The notes below the pieces were generated by a model that saw only the letters and a program-made list of their open reading frames with translations, was not told the DNA's origin and did not search any database. Shown one piece after another: positions 15,977-24,107 of a DNA stretch of 64,000 nt. Positions within the stretch are counted from its first letter, which is position 1. Each line of letters starts with the position of its first letter. Location of the stretch: positions 62,001 through 126,000 of the forward strand of contig DATAUE010000114.1 in assembly GCA_036268425.1 (NCBI GenBank), given 5' to 3'. A program made the position numbers and the translations under genes. The DNA comes from DATARH01 sp036268425. GTDB lineage: Bacteria; Pseudomonadota; Alphaproteobacteria; ATCC43930; CGMCC-115725.

Positions 15977-17401
15977 TCATGTGGTTTTTACGACCGTTGG
16001 GGTGGCCGCATCGGCGATCCGGCCGAGGCTTTCGTCGCGGCCCAATACCTCCATGACCTCGAAGATGCCGGGTGACGCCGTCGAGCCGGTCAGCGCCGCG
16101 CGCAGCGGCTGCGCCACTGCGCCGAGCTTAAGGCCATGCCCAGCCGCGAAGTCGCGCAAGGCCGCCTCGATCGTCGCGGCCCGCCACTCGGCATCGGCCA
16201 ACGACGCGCCGAGCGCACCGAGACGACCGCGCGCCTCATCGGTCAGCAATTTCGCCGCGTCGGGAGCGGGATCAATCGGCCGCGCCGCAATATAGAAAGC
16301 CGCCTTTTCCGCGAGTTCGACGATTGTCCTAGCGCGCGGCTTCAGGCCCGGCACCGCCAGCACGATACGCTCACGCTCAACCGCGGATAGGGGCCGCGCC
16401 AGCGTCTTTTCCAGTTCGCCGACCGTCAGCATCACCAGGCGGGCATCGTCCGCAAGCCGGATATAGTGACCGTTGACGCTGTCGAGCTTTGCCGGGTCGA
16501 AGCGTGCCGCGCCGCGGTTGACATCGGCTATGTCGAACCAGCGGATCGCATCGTCGGTCGAAATGATCTCGTCGTCGCCATGGCTCCAGCCGAGGCGCAT
16601 CAGATAGTTGCGGACGGCCTCGGGCAAATAGCCCATGTCACGGTACGATTCGACCGCAACCGTGCCGCGCCGCTTCGACATCTTCAGCCCGTCCGGCCCG
16701 TGAATCAGCGGGATGTGGGCGAATTCCGGCACCGTCCAGCCGAGCGCGCGGTAGATCTGCGTCTGCCGGAAGGCGTTGTTCAGATGATCGTCGCCGCGGA
16801 TCACATGGGTGATCGCCATGTCATGGTCGTCCGCCACGACCGAAAAATTGTAGGTCGGCGTGCCGTCGGACCGCAGGATGATCAGGTCGTCGAGTTCGGC
16901 GTTGGCGACCGTGACCTCGCCTTGCACCAGGTCGCGGATCGTCGTCGCGCCGGCCTGCGGCGCGCGCAGCCGGATGACCGGCGCAATGCCCGTCGGCGCT
17001 GTCGCCGGATCGCGGTCGCGCCAGGTGCCGTCATAGCGAACCGAGCGCTTTTCCGCGCGGGCACGCTCCCGCATCGCGGCCAGTTCCTCCGGCGAGCAAT
17101 AACAGCGATAGGCGCCGCCGGATTCAAGAAGCTGGCGGGCAATCGCGGCATGCCCGGCCGCCCGCGAAAACTGGTGAACGATCTCACCATCCCAATCGAG
17201 GCCGAGCCATTGCAGCCCGTCAATGATCGCCCGCGTCGCGTCCTCGGTCGACCGTACCCGGTCGGTATCCTCGATGCGCAGGCAGAACCGGCCACCGAAA
17301 TGGCGGGCGAACAGCCAGTTGAACAGCGCCGTGCGGGCACCACCAATATGCAGATACCCGGTCGGCGACGGAGCAAAACGGACGACAACACTCATGCGCA
17401 A
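15977..17401 (-). CDS. gltX: Glutamyl-tRNA synthetase
   Basis: A 474-residue class I aminoacyl-tRNA synthetase. The first signature is present as LHIGGARTALFNWLF (residues 17-31) and the second as LKMSKRRGTVAVE (about residues 244-256). RIEDTDRVRS and HVIRGDDHLNNAFRQ are also diagnostic, and the C-terminal helical anticodon-binding part follows. It charges tRNA-Glu, and in many alphaproteobacteria also mischarges tRNA-Gln for GatCAB. The second codon pair leaves two possible starts (17401 and the ATG two codons in); either gives a full-length enzyme. Confidence 0.96.
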   Translation of the reverse strand: MRMSVVVRFAPSPTGYLHIGGARTALFNWLFARHFGGRFCLRIEDTDRVRSTEDATRAIIDGLQWLGLDWDGEIVHQFSRAAGHAAIARQLLESGGAYRCYCSPEELAAMRERARAEKRSVRYDGTWRDRDPATAPTGIAPVIRLRAPQAGATTIRDLVQGEVTVANAELDDLIILRSDGTPTYNFSVVADDHDMAITHVIRGDDHLNNAFRQTQIYRALGWTVPEFAHIPLIHGPDGLKMSKRRGTVAVESYRDMGYLPEAVRNYLMRLGWSHGDDEIISTDDAIRWFDIADVNRGAARFDPAKLDSVNGHYIRLADDARLVMLTVGELEKTLARPLSAVERERIVLAVPGLKPRARTIVELAEKAAFYIAARPIDPAPDAAKLLTDEARGRLGALGASLADAEWRAATIEAALRDFAAGHGLKLGAVAQPLRAALTGSTASPGIFEVMEVLGRDESLGRIADAATPTVVKTT

Positions 17402-17527
17402 TATCTAGGCGCTGCTCTGTCCGGAGTCATCAATGGTGGTGCGGCCGCGGACGGCGGGTTCGGCCAGAGACCGCTGGCGACCCCTCCCCCGCCCGATCGC
17501 CGGCAAGGGAGGGTGGCCATAGAAGAT

Positions 17528-18037
17528 TTACGACGGCATCGGGCCGAGATAGTCGCGCTTGCCGATGTTGACGCCAAGTGAGCGGATAATGTTGTAAGCG
17601 GTCGTCGTGTGGAAGCCGACCTGCAGCATCGCGAAGTGCAGCAGGTAATTCTGTGCTTTGAAGTCGCGGGGACTGCCGCCGACCGGCACGGTCACCGTGC
17701 TGTCGTCCTTGCCGTCGAGTTGGCCGGCGCTCACGCCCTTCAGGAAAGCGACGGTCTTGTCGATGCGTGCCTGCATTTCAGCAAAGCTGCTGTCCTGGTC
17801 GGGCAGCGTCGGCAGGGTAATACCGGCGACCCGGCCGACGCTGAAGCAATGGGTGCAGACTTGGCGGATCTGGCGTTCCAGCGGGAACATGTCGGGGAAG
17901 AGCCGCAGGTTGAGCACGACAGCGGCATCCCATTTCTGGGCGCTCGCGTGCTCTTCGGCTTTGGTCAGCACCGTCTTGAGGCCGCCGAGGAGCTGTAGGA
18001 ATACCGGCACCGTAGCGGAATACATCGTCGTAGCCAT
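17528..18037 (-). CDS. DUF1993 family protein
   Basis: A 169-residue soluble helical protein. MYSATVPVFLQLLGGLKTVL at the N-terminus, LFPDMFPLERQIRQVCTHCF in the middle, and YLLHFAMLQVGFHTTTAYNI near the C-terminus are the standard DUF1993 sequence blocks. The fold resembles the DinB/YfiT four-helix bundle, and no reaction is established. The ATG at 18037 has GGAGA seven bases upstream, so the longer frame to 18163 is not used. It is divergent from the TauD-like dioxygenase, with 191 bp between the starts. Confidence 0.9.
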   Translation of the reverse strand: MATTMYSATVPVFLQLLGGLKTVLTKAEEHASAQKWDAAVVLNLRLFPDMFPLERQIRQVCTHCFSVGRVAGITLPTLPDQDSSFAEMQARIDKTVAFLKGVSAGQLDGKDDSTVTVPVGGSPRDFKAQNYLLHFAMLQVGFHTTTAYNIIRSLGVNIGKRDYLGPMPS

Positions 18038-18228
18038 GAAAGCGTCTCCGTATTTGCGGGGCGTTATTTTGCGGGGCGTTGCGTGTTCGGCGGACGTTGC
18101 GCCAAAAGCGTACGCCGCGGGCGATCTTAGCGGCTGACAGGCGGAGCGGGAAGGCATGCGCACGCGACACTTCCGGCAGAGACCGCGTCGCCGTTAAACT
18201 GCGGTGGGAAAAACCTGAGGAAAACGCG

Positions 18229-19044
18229 ATGCCCGATATCACCGTCACGCCGCTCGGCCCGTCGATCGGAGCCGAAATTTCGGGGGTCGATCTAAGCCGG
18301 CCGCTTGACAAGACGACAGGCGAGGCGCTGCGCGTCGCTTTGGCGGAGCATCTGGCGCTGGTGTTTCACGATCAGTCGCTGACCGCCGATCAGTATCTCA
18401 CAGCGGCGAGTGTCTTCGGCCCGGCGATGCGCCAGCATTATTCGCAGCATCACATGCCGGGCTATCCCGATATCGGGCTGGTATGGCACCGCAACGGCCA
18501 GCAGCCGGCCGAGCGCTGGCATACCGACCACACCAACCGCGAACGGCCGCCGGCCGCCACGATACTTTACGGCGTCGAGATTCCCTCGGCCGGCGGCGGA
18601 ACCAGCGTCGCCAGCATGCGAGCCGCCTACACCGAGTTATCGGCCGAGGAGCGCCGCCGCCTCGATTCGCTGAAATCGGTCAACAGCCTCGACTCCGATC
18701 ACAACGACACACTGGCGCAGGATTGGGAGAAATACAGCAAGCCGATCGTCCATCCGATGGTGCGCACCCATCCGGTGCACGGCTCGCGCGCCGTGTTCTT
18801 CCACATCAGCAAGACGATGTATATCGAGGGCATGAGCCCCGACGACAGCAAAGCCTATATGACCGACTTGATCGACCGGATGATCCGGCCCGACATCGTC
18901 TATCATCATCAATGGCGCAAAGGCGACGTGCTGGTGATCGACGACCGCGCGACGATGCATCGCGCCCACGGCGATTACGATCGCAGCCAGAGCCGCGTGC
19001 TGTGGCGCATCATCGCTGAAGGCGACCGCCCGCAGCTAACCTAG
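18229..19044 (+). CDS. TauD/TfdA-family Fe(II)/2-oxoglutarate dioxygenase
   Basis: A 271-residue dioxygenase. The iron facial triad reads H98-x-D100 (RWHTDHTN) and H244 (DDRATMH), with the 2-oxoglutarate-binding arginine in RVLWR around residue 260. The N-terminus ITVTPLGPSIGAEISGVDLS is typical of TauD/TfdA enzymes. These hydroxylate taurine, 2,4-D-like acids or other small substrates so that they break down to aldehydes. No sulfonate or phenoxyacid genes lie close by, so the substrate is unknown. Start ATG at 18229 (AACCTGAGGAAAACGCG upstream, with GAGG at a 9-nt distance). Confidence 0.93.
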   Translation: MPDITVTPLGPSIGAEISGVDLSRPLDKTTGEALRVALAEHLALVFHDQSLTADQYLTAASVFGPAMRQHYSQHHMPGYPDIGLVWHRNGQQPAERWHTDHTNRERPPAATILYGVEIPSAGGGTSVASMRAAYTELSAEERRRLDSLKSVNSLDSDHNDTLAQDWEKYSKPIVHPMVRTHPVHGSRAVFFHISKTMYIEGMSPDDSKAYMTDLIDRMIRPDIVYHHQWRKGDVLVIDDRATMHRAHGDYDRSQSRVLWRIIAEGDRPQLT

Positions 19045-19067
19045 AGGAAACGAGCGCCGGACGCCCC

Positions 19068-20027
19068 TTATCGCGCTTCGGCGAAGGGCGCAAGACAGCG
19101 GGAGACTTCCGCGGCGGTCGAGATGGCATCGCCTTCGACCGCCGTCAGATGCGAGCCGGGAATCTGCCGCACCTCGAGATCAGTCAAAAAGCGGCGCCAC
19201 ACCTGCTCCGGCGAGCGCGGCTTGAGGTTGTTATTTTCGCGCGGCTGTAGAAACACGACCCTGCCGCGATACGGCGCCGGCCGGTAATCCTCGCCGGCGC
19301 TGACGGTTGCCTGGTGCAGGCGGCGCGAGGCCGGGCTGGCGCCTTCGGGGATCAGCGGCGACGGCGTAATGCCGCGAATCCCGCATTGCGCCAGATACCA
19401 CAGCAACGTGTGCTTACGGTCGCCGAGATATTGCCCGGCACGCGCCACCGAATAACGGCGCAGGCCCCACACGGATTTGATCGTCTGCCGCGCCAATATT
19501 GCAAGATGGCAGTATAACGGCCAAAGTTGCCGACTTGGATAAGTATCGAGCAAAACCACGATCGGGACGGCGTGCCCTGCCATCGTAAGCCGGCGTGCCA
19601 TCTCCAAGGCAATCAAACCGCCGGCAGAATATCCCACCAGCAAATACGGGCCGCTGTTCTTCACGTCCGTAATGATTCGGATGTTGTAATCCGCCATCTC
19701 TTCGAGCCGATCAAATGGCGTCTCGCCTTCATCAAAGCCGCGCGGCTTGATGGCATAGACCGGCATCGGCAGCGTCAAGGCAGCAGCGACCGGCCCAAGC
19801 TGCAGGACGCTGCCGGGTGCACCGGGAATCATGAAAACCGGCGGCCCCTCGCCCGATCTCATCAGAATGCAACCGGGCAGCGAGGATGCAGTCGAGGCCG
19901 AGGCACCTGACGACAGTGCCGCTTCGCGCAGCCACGAGCGGCCGGCACGCACACTGCGGAACAGCCGCGCCGTCGCTTCGCGGCGCGCTTCCGCTTCCGT
20001 CATCGTCGGAGACAATCCTTCGTCCAC
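19068..20027 (-). CDS. Thioesterase of the NRPS/PKS type (alpha/beta hydrolase)
   Basis: A 319-residue alpha/beta hydrolase with a complete triad in the expected order: nucleophile S134 (VGYSAGGLIA), acid D161 (VVLLDTYPS) and histidine H293 (GSHLT). PPVFMIPGAPGSVLQLGPVA (about residues 62-81) is the oxyanion-hole strand of the PF00975-like thioesterase domain that releases or edits acyl chains on carrier proteins. About 50 residues precede the domain. There is no signal peptide, so it acts in the cytoplasm. It is divergent from an acyl carrier protein, a ligase and an SDR, which makes a shared acyl-ACP pathway likely. Confidence 0.87.
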   Translation of the reverse strand: MDEGLSPTMTEAEARREATARLFRSVRAGRSWLREAALSSGASASTASSLPGCILMRSGEGPPVFMIPGAPGSVLQLGPVAAALTLPMPVYAIKPRGFDEGETPFDRLEEMADYNIRIITDVKNSGPYLLVGYSAGGLIALEMARRLTMAGHAVPIVVLLDTYPSRQLWPLYCHLAILARQTIKSVWGLRRYSVARAGQYLGDRKHTLLWYLAQCGIRGITPSPLIPEGASPASRRLHQATVSAGEDYRPAPYRGRVVFLQPRENNNLKPRSPEQVWRRFLTDLEVRQIPGSHLTAVEGDAISTAAEVSRCLAPFAEAR

Positions 20028-20287
20028 CTTCGCCCCGCTTGTCGACGACTACCCAATTAACGGGTAGCTGCGCGCATCTATCGATCCAACACCGAGCCAC
20101 TGGCACGGCACCCGGCGCAAACCGCGGCCACGCAATCGCCACAGCACAGACTGGACTGCATTCCCTAAATTCGCATGAATCGGGCGAGCCACAAACGCTG
20201 CTGATGGCAAATCCGAGGGTATTTTTTGCGGCCATAGGCAACCTTCCCTGTGCCCCTGGCGATGGCGTTCGCCAGCCATCTCGGATA

Positions 20288-20293
20288 TATAAT
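20288..20293 (+). promoter_or_regulatory. Candidate -10 element before the ACP gene
   Basis: A perfect TATAAT in an AT-rich patch (GGATATATAATGCGG) sits 30 bp before the ACP ATG, in a region that is otherwise GC-rich. I see no good -35 at the right distance. It could act as an extended or activator-dependent promoter for the ACP-ligase-SDR operon. Confidence 0.4.
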
Positions 20294-20322
20294 GCGGTAC
20301 ATTTCTCTGCGGCCGGGATAAG

Positions 20323-20571
20323 GTGATGTCAGTCAGATCGACAATCAGTTCTCAATTCGCCCAGGTTGCCAAAGAGCAGGGTAAAAATCTGGCAAACCTT
20401 ACTGATCAGACGCCGCTTCTTGATTCCGGGCTTGATTCGCTGTGCTTCGCAATCATCGTCGCCCGTCTGGAAGACGAATTGGGCTATGACCCTTTCAGCA
20501 CTTCCGACGACACCGACTTCCCGGTAACCTTTGGCGATTTTGTTAAATTCTACGAAAATGCCGCAAAATGA
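20323..20571 (+). CDS. Acyl carrier protein
   Basis: An 82-residue ACP/PCP-like protein. The phosphopantetheine attachment serine is S39 in LLDSGLDSLCFAIIVARLED, which matches the DSL carrier-protein signature. The protein is less acidic than the fatty-acid AcpP and belongs to the specialised, pathway-dedicated carriers. It opens the operon ACP - adenylate-forming ligase - SDR, and its stop overlaps the ligase start by 14 bp. The divergent thioesterase completes the set. It probably carries the acyl intermediate of a small dedicated pathway whose product is not identifiable. Start codon: the first of two consecutive ATGs. Confidence 0.9.
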   Translation: MMSVRSTISSQFAQVAKEQGKNLANLTDQTPLLDSGLDSLCFAIIVARLEDELGYDPFSTSDDTDFPVTFGDFVKFYENAAK

Positions 20572-21961
20572 CCACCCGTCGCTTTGGGAGGCGATAAGCG
20601 CCGGGGGCGACGCCTCGCGCGAACTCCCGCAGCGTTGGCTGAACGACGTCGCCGGCCGCGTCATCCTCGGCGGTCTTGCCGGTGGTTCCAGCCTCGGCCA
20701 GCCGCAACGGCGGTTCGCCGGCCGGTCCGTGCTGATTGCGACATCGGATCAGTTGCGCGCCGCCCTGGCGCTGATCGAACTCGACGGCGTGGCGCGGCGC
20801 ATGGTGCTGTATCCGCCGGGCGTGCCGACCGAATACCTTGCGCCCCTGGCGAGGATCGCCGAGATCGATGCGATTGTCTCCGATCGCCCGCCGGCAGAAT
20901 TCGGCGATATCGGCGCCGACATTTTTGCTACCGCCAATGCCGCGGTCGCACCGGCGGCGCCGGAGCAGAACCGCGATCGAAAAACCGAATGGATATTGCT
21001 GACCTCCGGCACGACCGGTATTCCGAAACTGGTTGTTCACAGTCTGGCGAGTCTTGCCGGTGCCACCAAGCATGGCGGCGCGATCGGCAACCGCGCTGTC
21101 TGGAGCACGTTTTACGACATCCGGCGCTACGGCGGGTTACAGATTTTCCTACGGGCGATGCTCGGCGGCGGCTCGATAGTGCTGTCAAACGCCGCCGAAT
21201 CGACGGCCGATTTCCTCAGTCGCGCCGGCGCCGCCGGCGTCACCCATATTTCCGGGACACCGTCGCATTGGCGACGCGCCTTGATGAGCCCGCAGGCCCA
21301 CCGCATCGCGCCGCAATATGCCCGCCTGTCGGGCGAAATCGCCGATCAACCGATCCTCGATCATCTGCAGGCGTTTTTTCCGCAGGCTTCGGTGGCGCAC
21401 GCCTTTGCCTCGACTGAGGCCGGCGTCGCCTTCGATGTGACCGACGGGCGCGCCGGCTTTCCGGCCGATTATATCGGCCGGCCCGGGCTTCCGGTTGAGT
21501 TGAAGATCGAGGACGGATCGCTGCGCATCCGCTCAAACCGCGTTGCTACCCGCTATCTCGGCGCTGGCAGCGCGCCGCTGGCCGAGGCCGACGGGTTCGT
21601 CGATACCGGAGATATGCTGGAACAGCGCGGCGACCGTTACTTTTTTGTCGGGCGGCGTGGCGGCATCATCAATGTCGGCGGCCAGAAGGTGCATCCCGAG
21701 GAAGTCGAGGCGGTGATCAACCACCACCCCGGCGTGCAATCGTCGCTGGTGCGCGCCCGCAAAAACCCGATTACCGGCGCCATCGTCGTTGCTGACATCG
21801 TACCAAAGCCCGAATTTTCGGCCGGGCCTGAAATACTGAAGCGCGAGATCCTCGACATTTGCCGGGAGGCACTGCCGGCACACAAAGTGCCGGCGGTAAT
21901 CCGGGTGGTGGCGTCGCTCGATGTCACCGCCGCCGGCAAGTTGCACCGCGCGCGTGCCTGA
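20558..21961 (+). CDS. AMP-dependent acyl/aryl ligase (acyl-ACP or acyl-CoA synthetase-like)
   Basis: A 467-residue adenylate-forming enzyme, rather short for the family (500-550). The ATP-binding P-loop is LLTSGTTGIPK (149-157 core), the acyl-binding motif is FASTEAGVAFDV, the motif near residue 350-370 is VDTGDMLEQRGDRYFFVGRR followed by GGIINVGGQKVHPEEVEAVI, and the catalytic lysine of the A10 motif is K461 (TAAGKLHRARA, very near the C-terminus). It activates a carboxylic acid as acyl-AMP and, given the preceding ACP gene with a 14-bp overlap, most likely loads that ACP. Its substrate specificity is unknown. The SDR that follows overlaps its stop. Confidence 0.9.
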   Translation: MPQNDHPSLWEAISAGGDASRELPQRWLNDVAGRVILGGLAGGSSLGQPQRRFAGRSVLIATSDQLRAALALIELDGVARRMVLYPPGVPTEYLAPLARIAEIDAIVSDRPPAEFGDIGADIFATANAAVAPAAPEQNRDRKTEWILLTSGTTGIPKLVVHSLASLAGATKHGGAIGNRAVWSTFYDIRRYGGLQIFLRAMLGGGSIVLSNAAESTADFLSRAGAAGVTHISGTPSHWRRALMSPQAHRIAPQYARLSGEIADQPILDHLQAFFPQASVAHAFASTEAGVAFDVTDGRAGFPADYIGRPGLPVELKIEDGSLRIRSNRVATRYLGAGSAPLAEADGFVDTGDMLEQRGDRYFFVGRRGGIINVGGQKVHPEEVEAVINHHPGVQSSLVRARKNPITGAIVVADIVPKPEFSAGPEILKREILDICREALPAHKVPAVIRVVASLDVTAAGKLHRARA

Positions 21962-22703
21962 TCCCGGATCAACCGGGCACGCCGTCATCCTGGTCAGCGG
22001 CGGCAGCCGCGGGCTTGGCCTCGGTATCTGCCGGAAACTAACCGCCGCCGGTTATTGCGTCGTCGCGATCGCGCGCAGCAATACCGACGCATTAGGTGCG
22101 GCGATCGATGCTGCCGCACCGGGCAAACTGCATTTCCGTCCGTTCGATCTCGCCGACATCTCCGGCATTGCGGGGTTCGTCAGCGGGCTGCGGCGTGAAT
22201 TCGGCACGATCTACGGCCTCGTCAACAATGCCGCGCTCGGCACCAGCGGCGTGCTGGCGATCCTGCCCGACCGCAACATCGAACGCCTGGTGACGCTGAA
22301 CACCGTATCGCCCCTGGTGCTGACCAAATACGTCGTGCGCTCGATGATGGCGGCCGGTGCGGGCCGCATCGTCAACATGGCCTCGATCATCGGGTTTACC
22401 GGGTTTAGCGGCCTTGCCGCCTATGGCGCGACGAAGGCCTCGATGATCGGGTTTACCCGCTCGCTGGCGCGGGAGGTCGGGCAGTTGGGGATCACCGTCA
22501 ACGCGATCGCGCCCGGTTTTATCGAAACCGAGATGACAGAGGGCCTGCAAGGCCAGCAGCGCGATCAGGTCGTTCGCCGCAGCGCCCTGCGCCGCCTCGC
22601 CGACGCCGACGACATCGGCAGCGCCGTCGCCTACCTGATGAGCGACGCCGCCCGAAACGTCACCGGCACGGTGATGACCATCGACGCCGGGAGCACCGCC
22701 TAG
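21954..22703 (+). CDS. SDR-family oxidoreductase (FabG-like)
   Basis: A 249-residue short-chain dehydrogenase. The Rossmann motif is VSGGSRGLGLGICR (about residues 14-27), NNAALG follows near residue 86, and the catalytic Ser-Tyr-Lys appears in NMASIIGFTG and AAYGATKASMIG. PGFIETEM and the C-terminal GTVMTIDAGS complete the FabG-type layout. It would reduce or oxidise a keto/hydroxy group, plausibly on the acyl-ACP made by the two genes upstream. I selected the GTG at 21954, which overlaps the ligase stop by 8 bp; an ATG at 21921 is the alternative. Confidence 0.88.
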   Translation: MPDPGSTGHAVILVSGGSRGLGLGICRKLTAAGYCVVAIARSNTDALGAAIDAAAPGKLHFRPFDLADISGIAGFVSGLRREFGTIYGLVNNAALGTSGVLAILPDRNIERLVTLNTVSPLVLTKYVVRSMMAAGAGRIVNMASIIGFTGFSGLAAYGATKASMIGFTRSLAREVGQLGITVNAIAPGFIETEMTEGLQGQQRDQVVRRSALRRLADADDIGSAVAYLMSDAARNVTGTVMTIDAGSTA

Positions 22704-22792
22704 CATCTTCGCCTTTCGAAAAGCCGAGAGGTCGTTGCTATTGCGGACGCTTCGCTCTACCTGTCGGCGAAGAGCAAAGGGAGGCTGTTGTT

Positions 22793-23545
22793 ATGGGTAC
22801 GCTTACCGGCAAGGTTGCGCTGATCACCGGCTCCGGCCGCAATATCGGGAGGGCGACGGCGCTGCTTCTCGCCCGCGAGGGCGCGCATGTCATCGTCAAC
22901 GCGCGCGCGAACAAGGCCGAGGCCGATGCAGTCGTCCGTGAAGTGCAGGCGCTCGGCGTCAGAGCCATCGCGGTTATTGCCGACATGGGGAAAAAGGATC
23001 AGGTCGAGGCGATGGCGGCAAAGGCGCTCGCCGAGTTCGGCCGCGTCGATATCCTTATCAACAACGCCGCGATCCGTCCGCATATGCCGTTCCGGGAATT
23101 GACCGATGGCGATTGGGAGTACGTTCGCAATGTCGTGCTCGATGGCGCGCTGTACCTTACCCGCGCACTGATCGGCCCGATGGTGGACAATAAATACGGC
23201 AACATCCTGTTCTTCGTCGGGGACGGCGCCTATTCCGGCCGAGGCAGCGGACGCGCCCACCTGTCGGCGGTCAAGATGGCGCTGGTCGGCCTCGCACGCG
23301 GACTCGCCTCGGAATTTGCACCGCATAATATCCGAGTCAACGTTGTCTCGCCGGGCAGCATCGATACGCGGCGCGACAATCCCGAGTGGTACGGCAACCG
23401 GCCCCCCGACGCCCGTGGCATCCCGCTCGGGCGGCAGGGAAAGATCGACGAGATCGCCGCGACTTGCCTGTTCCTGATCGGCGACACCGGGGGGTTCATC
23501 ACCGGCCAGACCATCCACGTCAACGGCGGCGCCAATTATTATTGA
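22793..23545 (+). CDS. SDR-family protein with altered catalytic residues
   Basis: A 250-residue short-chain dehydrogenase fold. The cofactor motif TGSGRNIGRA (12-21), NNAAIR (90-95) and the C-terminal GQTIHVNGGANYY are normal. The active site is not: where SDRs carry YxxxK the sequence reads L157-SAV-K161 (GRAHLSAVKMALVG), so the tyrosine is leucine, and the usual serine position falls in FFVGDGAY. Members of an SDR subgroup with a similar GRAH-SA-K pattern exist, so the change may be shared by a subfamily rather than a mutation here. It may be non-redox, or use another acid-base residue such as H156. The start ATG at 22793 is 89 bp after the preceding SDR. Confidence 0.85.
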   Translation: MGTLTGKVALITGSGRNIGRATALLLAREGAHVIVNARANKAEADAVVREVQALGVRAIAVIADMGKKDQVEAMAAKALAEFGRVDILINNAAIRPHMPFRELTDGDWEYVRNVVLDGALYLTRALIGPMVDNKYGNILFFVGDGAYSGRGSGRAHLSAVKMALVGLARGLASEFAPHNIRVNVVSPGSIDTRRDNPEWYGNRPPDARGIPLGRQGKIDEIAATCLFLIGDTGGFITGQTIHVNGGANYY

Positions 23546-23681
23546 CGGTTTCGCGGATTGGCGGTGCCGTCAAAAAAAGATACGCATCCGTGGCGTTTTA
23601 AGGAATGGTTGCGGCACTCGCTCGTTCTCCTTGTATCAGCGGCGCCATTAAGTTCGGCGCGGCTAAATCGGGAGAACGATT

Positions 23682-24065
23682 ATGACGTTCATCGAAACTG
23701 CCAAAAAGACAGGGCGCGGCTTGGCGATGACAGGCGCCCTCGTCGCCACCGTAGCGCTGGCAACCGCACCCAGCAGCGCTTATGCGAGGGGTTGGCATGG
23801 TGGCGGTGGCCATTGGGGTGGCGGCCACTGGGGTGGTGGCGGCCATTGGAGAGGTGGTCATTGGGGCGGCGGTCATTGGGGCGGTGGACGCGTGGGGCTT
23901 GGCATCCTCGGTGGGGTCGTCGCCGGCGCGGCTATAGCCTCGGCGGTCAGCCCGTACCAATACCCGTACTCGTACAACTACTCGTACGGGTATCCCTACG
24001 CATACGCGCCGCCGGCCACCTATTACAGTTACCCGGCTTACGGGTCGTACTACTCGCCGTATTGA
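23682..24065 (+). CDS. Secreted His-Trp-Gly repeat / Tyr-rich protein
   Basis: A 127-residue low-complexity exported protein. Residues 1-35 form a signal peptide (hydrophobic LAMTGALVATVALATA, likely cleavage after SSAYA). Residues 36-73 consist of repeats around HW and runs of glycine (HWGGG, HWGGGG, HWRGG), with six histidines and six tryptophans. About residues 74-92 are a small hydrophobic, glycine-zipper-like segment (GLGILGGVVAGAAIASAV). The last 38 residues contain 16 tyrosines (YPYSYNYSYGYPYAYAPP). The layout suggests a surface or envelope-attached protein, possibly metal-binding through the histidines. GGGAG-like Shine-Dalgarno (GGGAG) lies before the ATG. A strong hairpin follows the stop. 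No close functional family is known to me. Confidence 0.8.
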   Translation: MTFIETAKKTGRGLAMTGALVATVALATAPSSAYARGWHGGGGHWGGGHWGGGGHWRGGHWGGGHWGGGRVGLGILGGVVAGAAIASAVSPYQYPYSYNYSYGYPYAYAPPATYYSYPAYGSYYSPY

Positions 24066-24078
24066 GCCTGGCAGGCCA

Positions 24079-24107
24079 GCGGGCGATGGCTTCCGACCAT
24101 CGCCCGC
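24079..24107 (+). terminator. Strong hairpin after the His-Trp-Gly protein gene
   Basis: An 11-bp perfect stem (GCGGGCGATGG paired with CCATCGCCCGC) with a 7-nt loop CTTCCGA starts 13 bp after the stop codon. There is no T-tract behind it, so it is not a standard intrinsic terminator. It could still block RNase decay or help termination. Confidence 0.55.

Noticed and set aside
16466..17581. 371-residue plus-strand frame opposite gltX
   Set aside because: gltX on the other strand carries both synthetase signatures.
23542..23572. TTGACGG ... CCGTCAA hairpin followed by AAAAAAA as a terminator
   Set aside because: The run after the stem is A, not T, on the coding strand.
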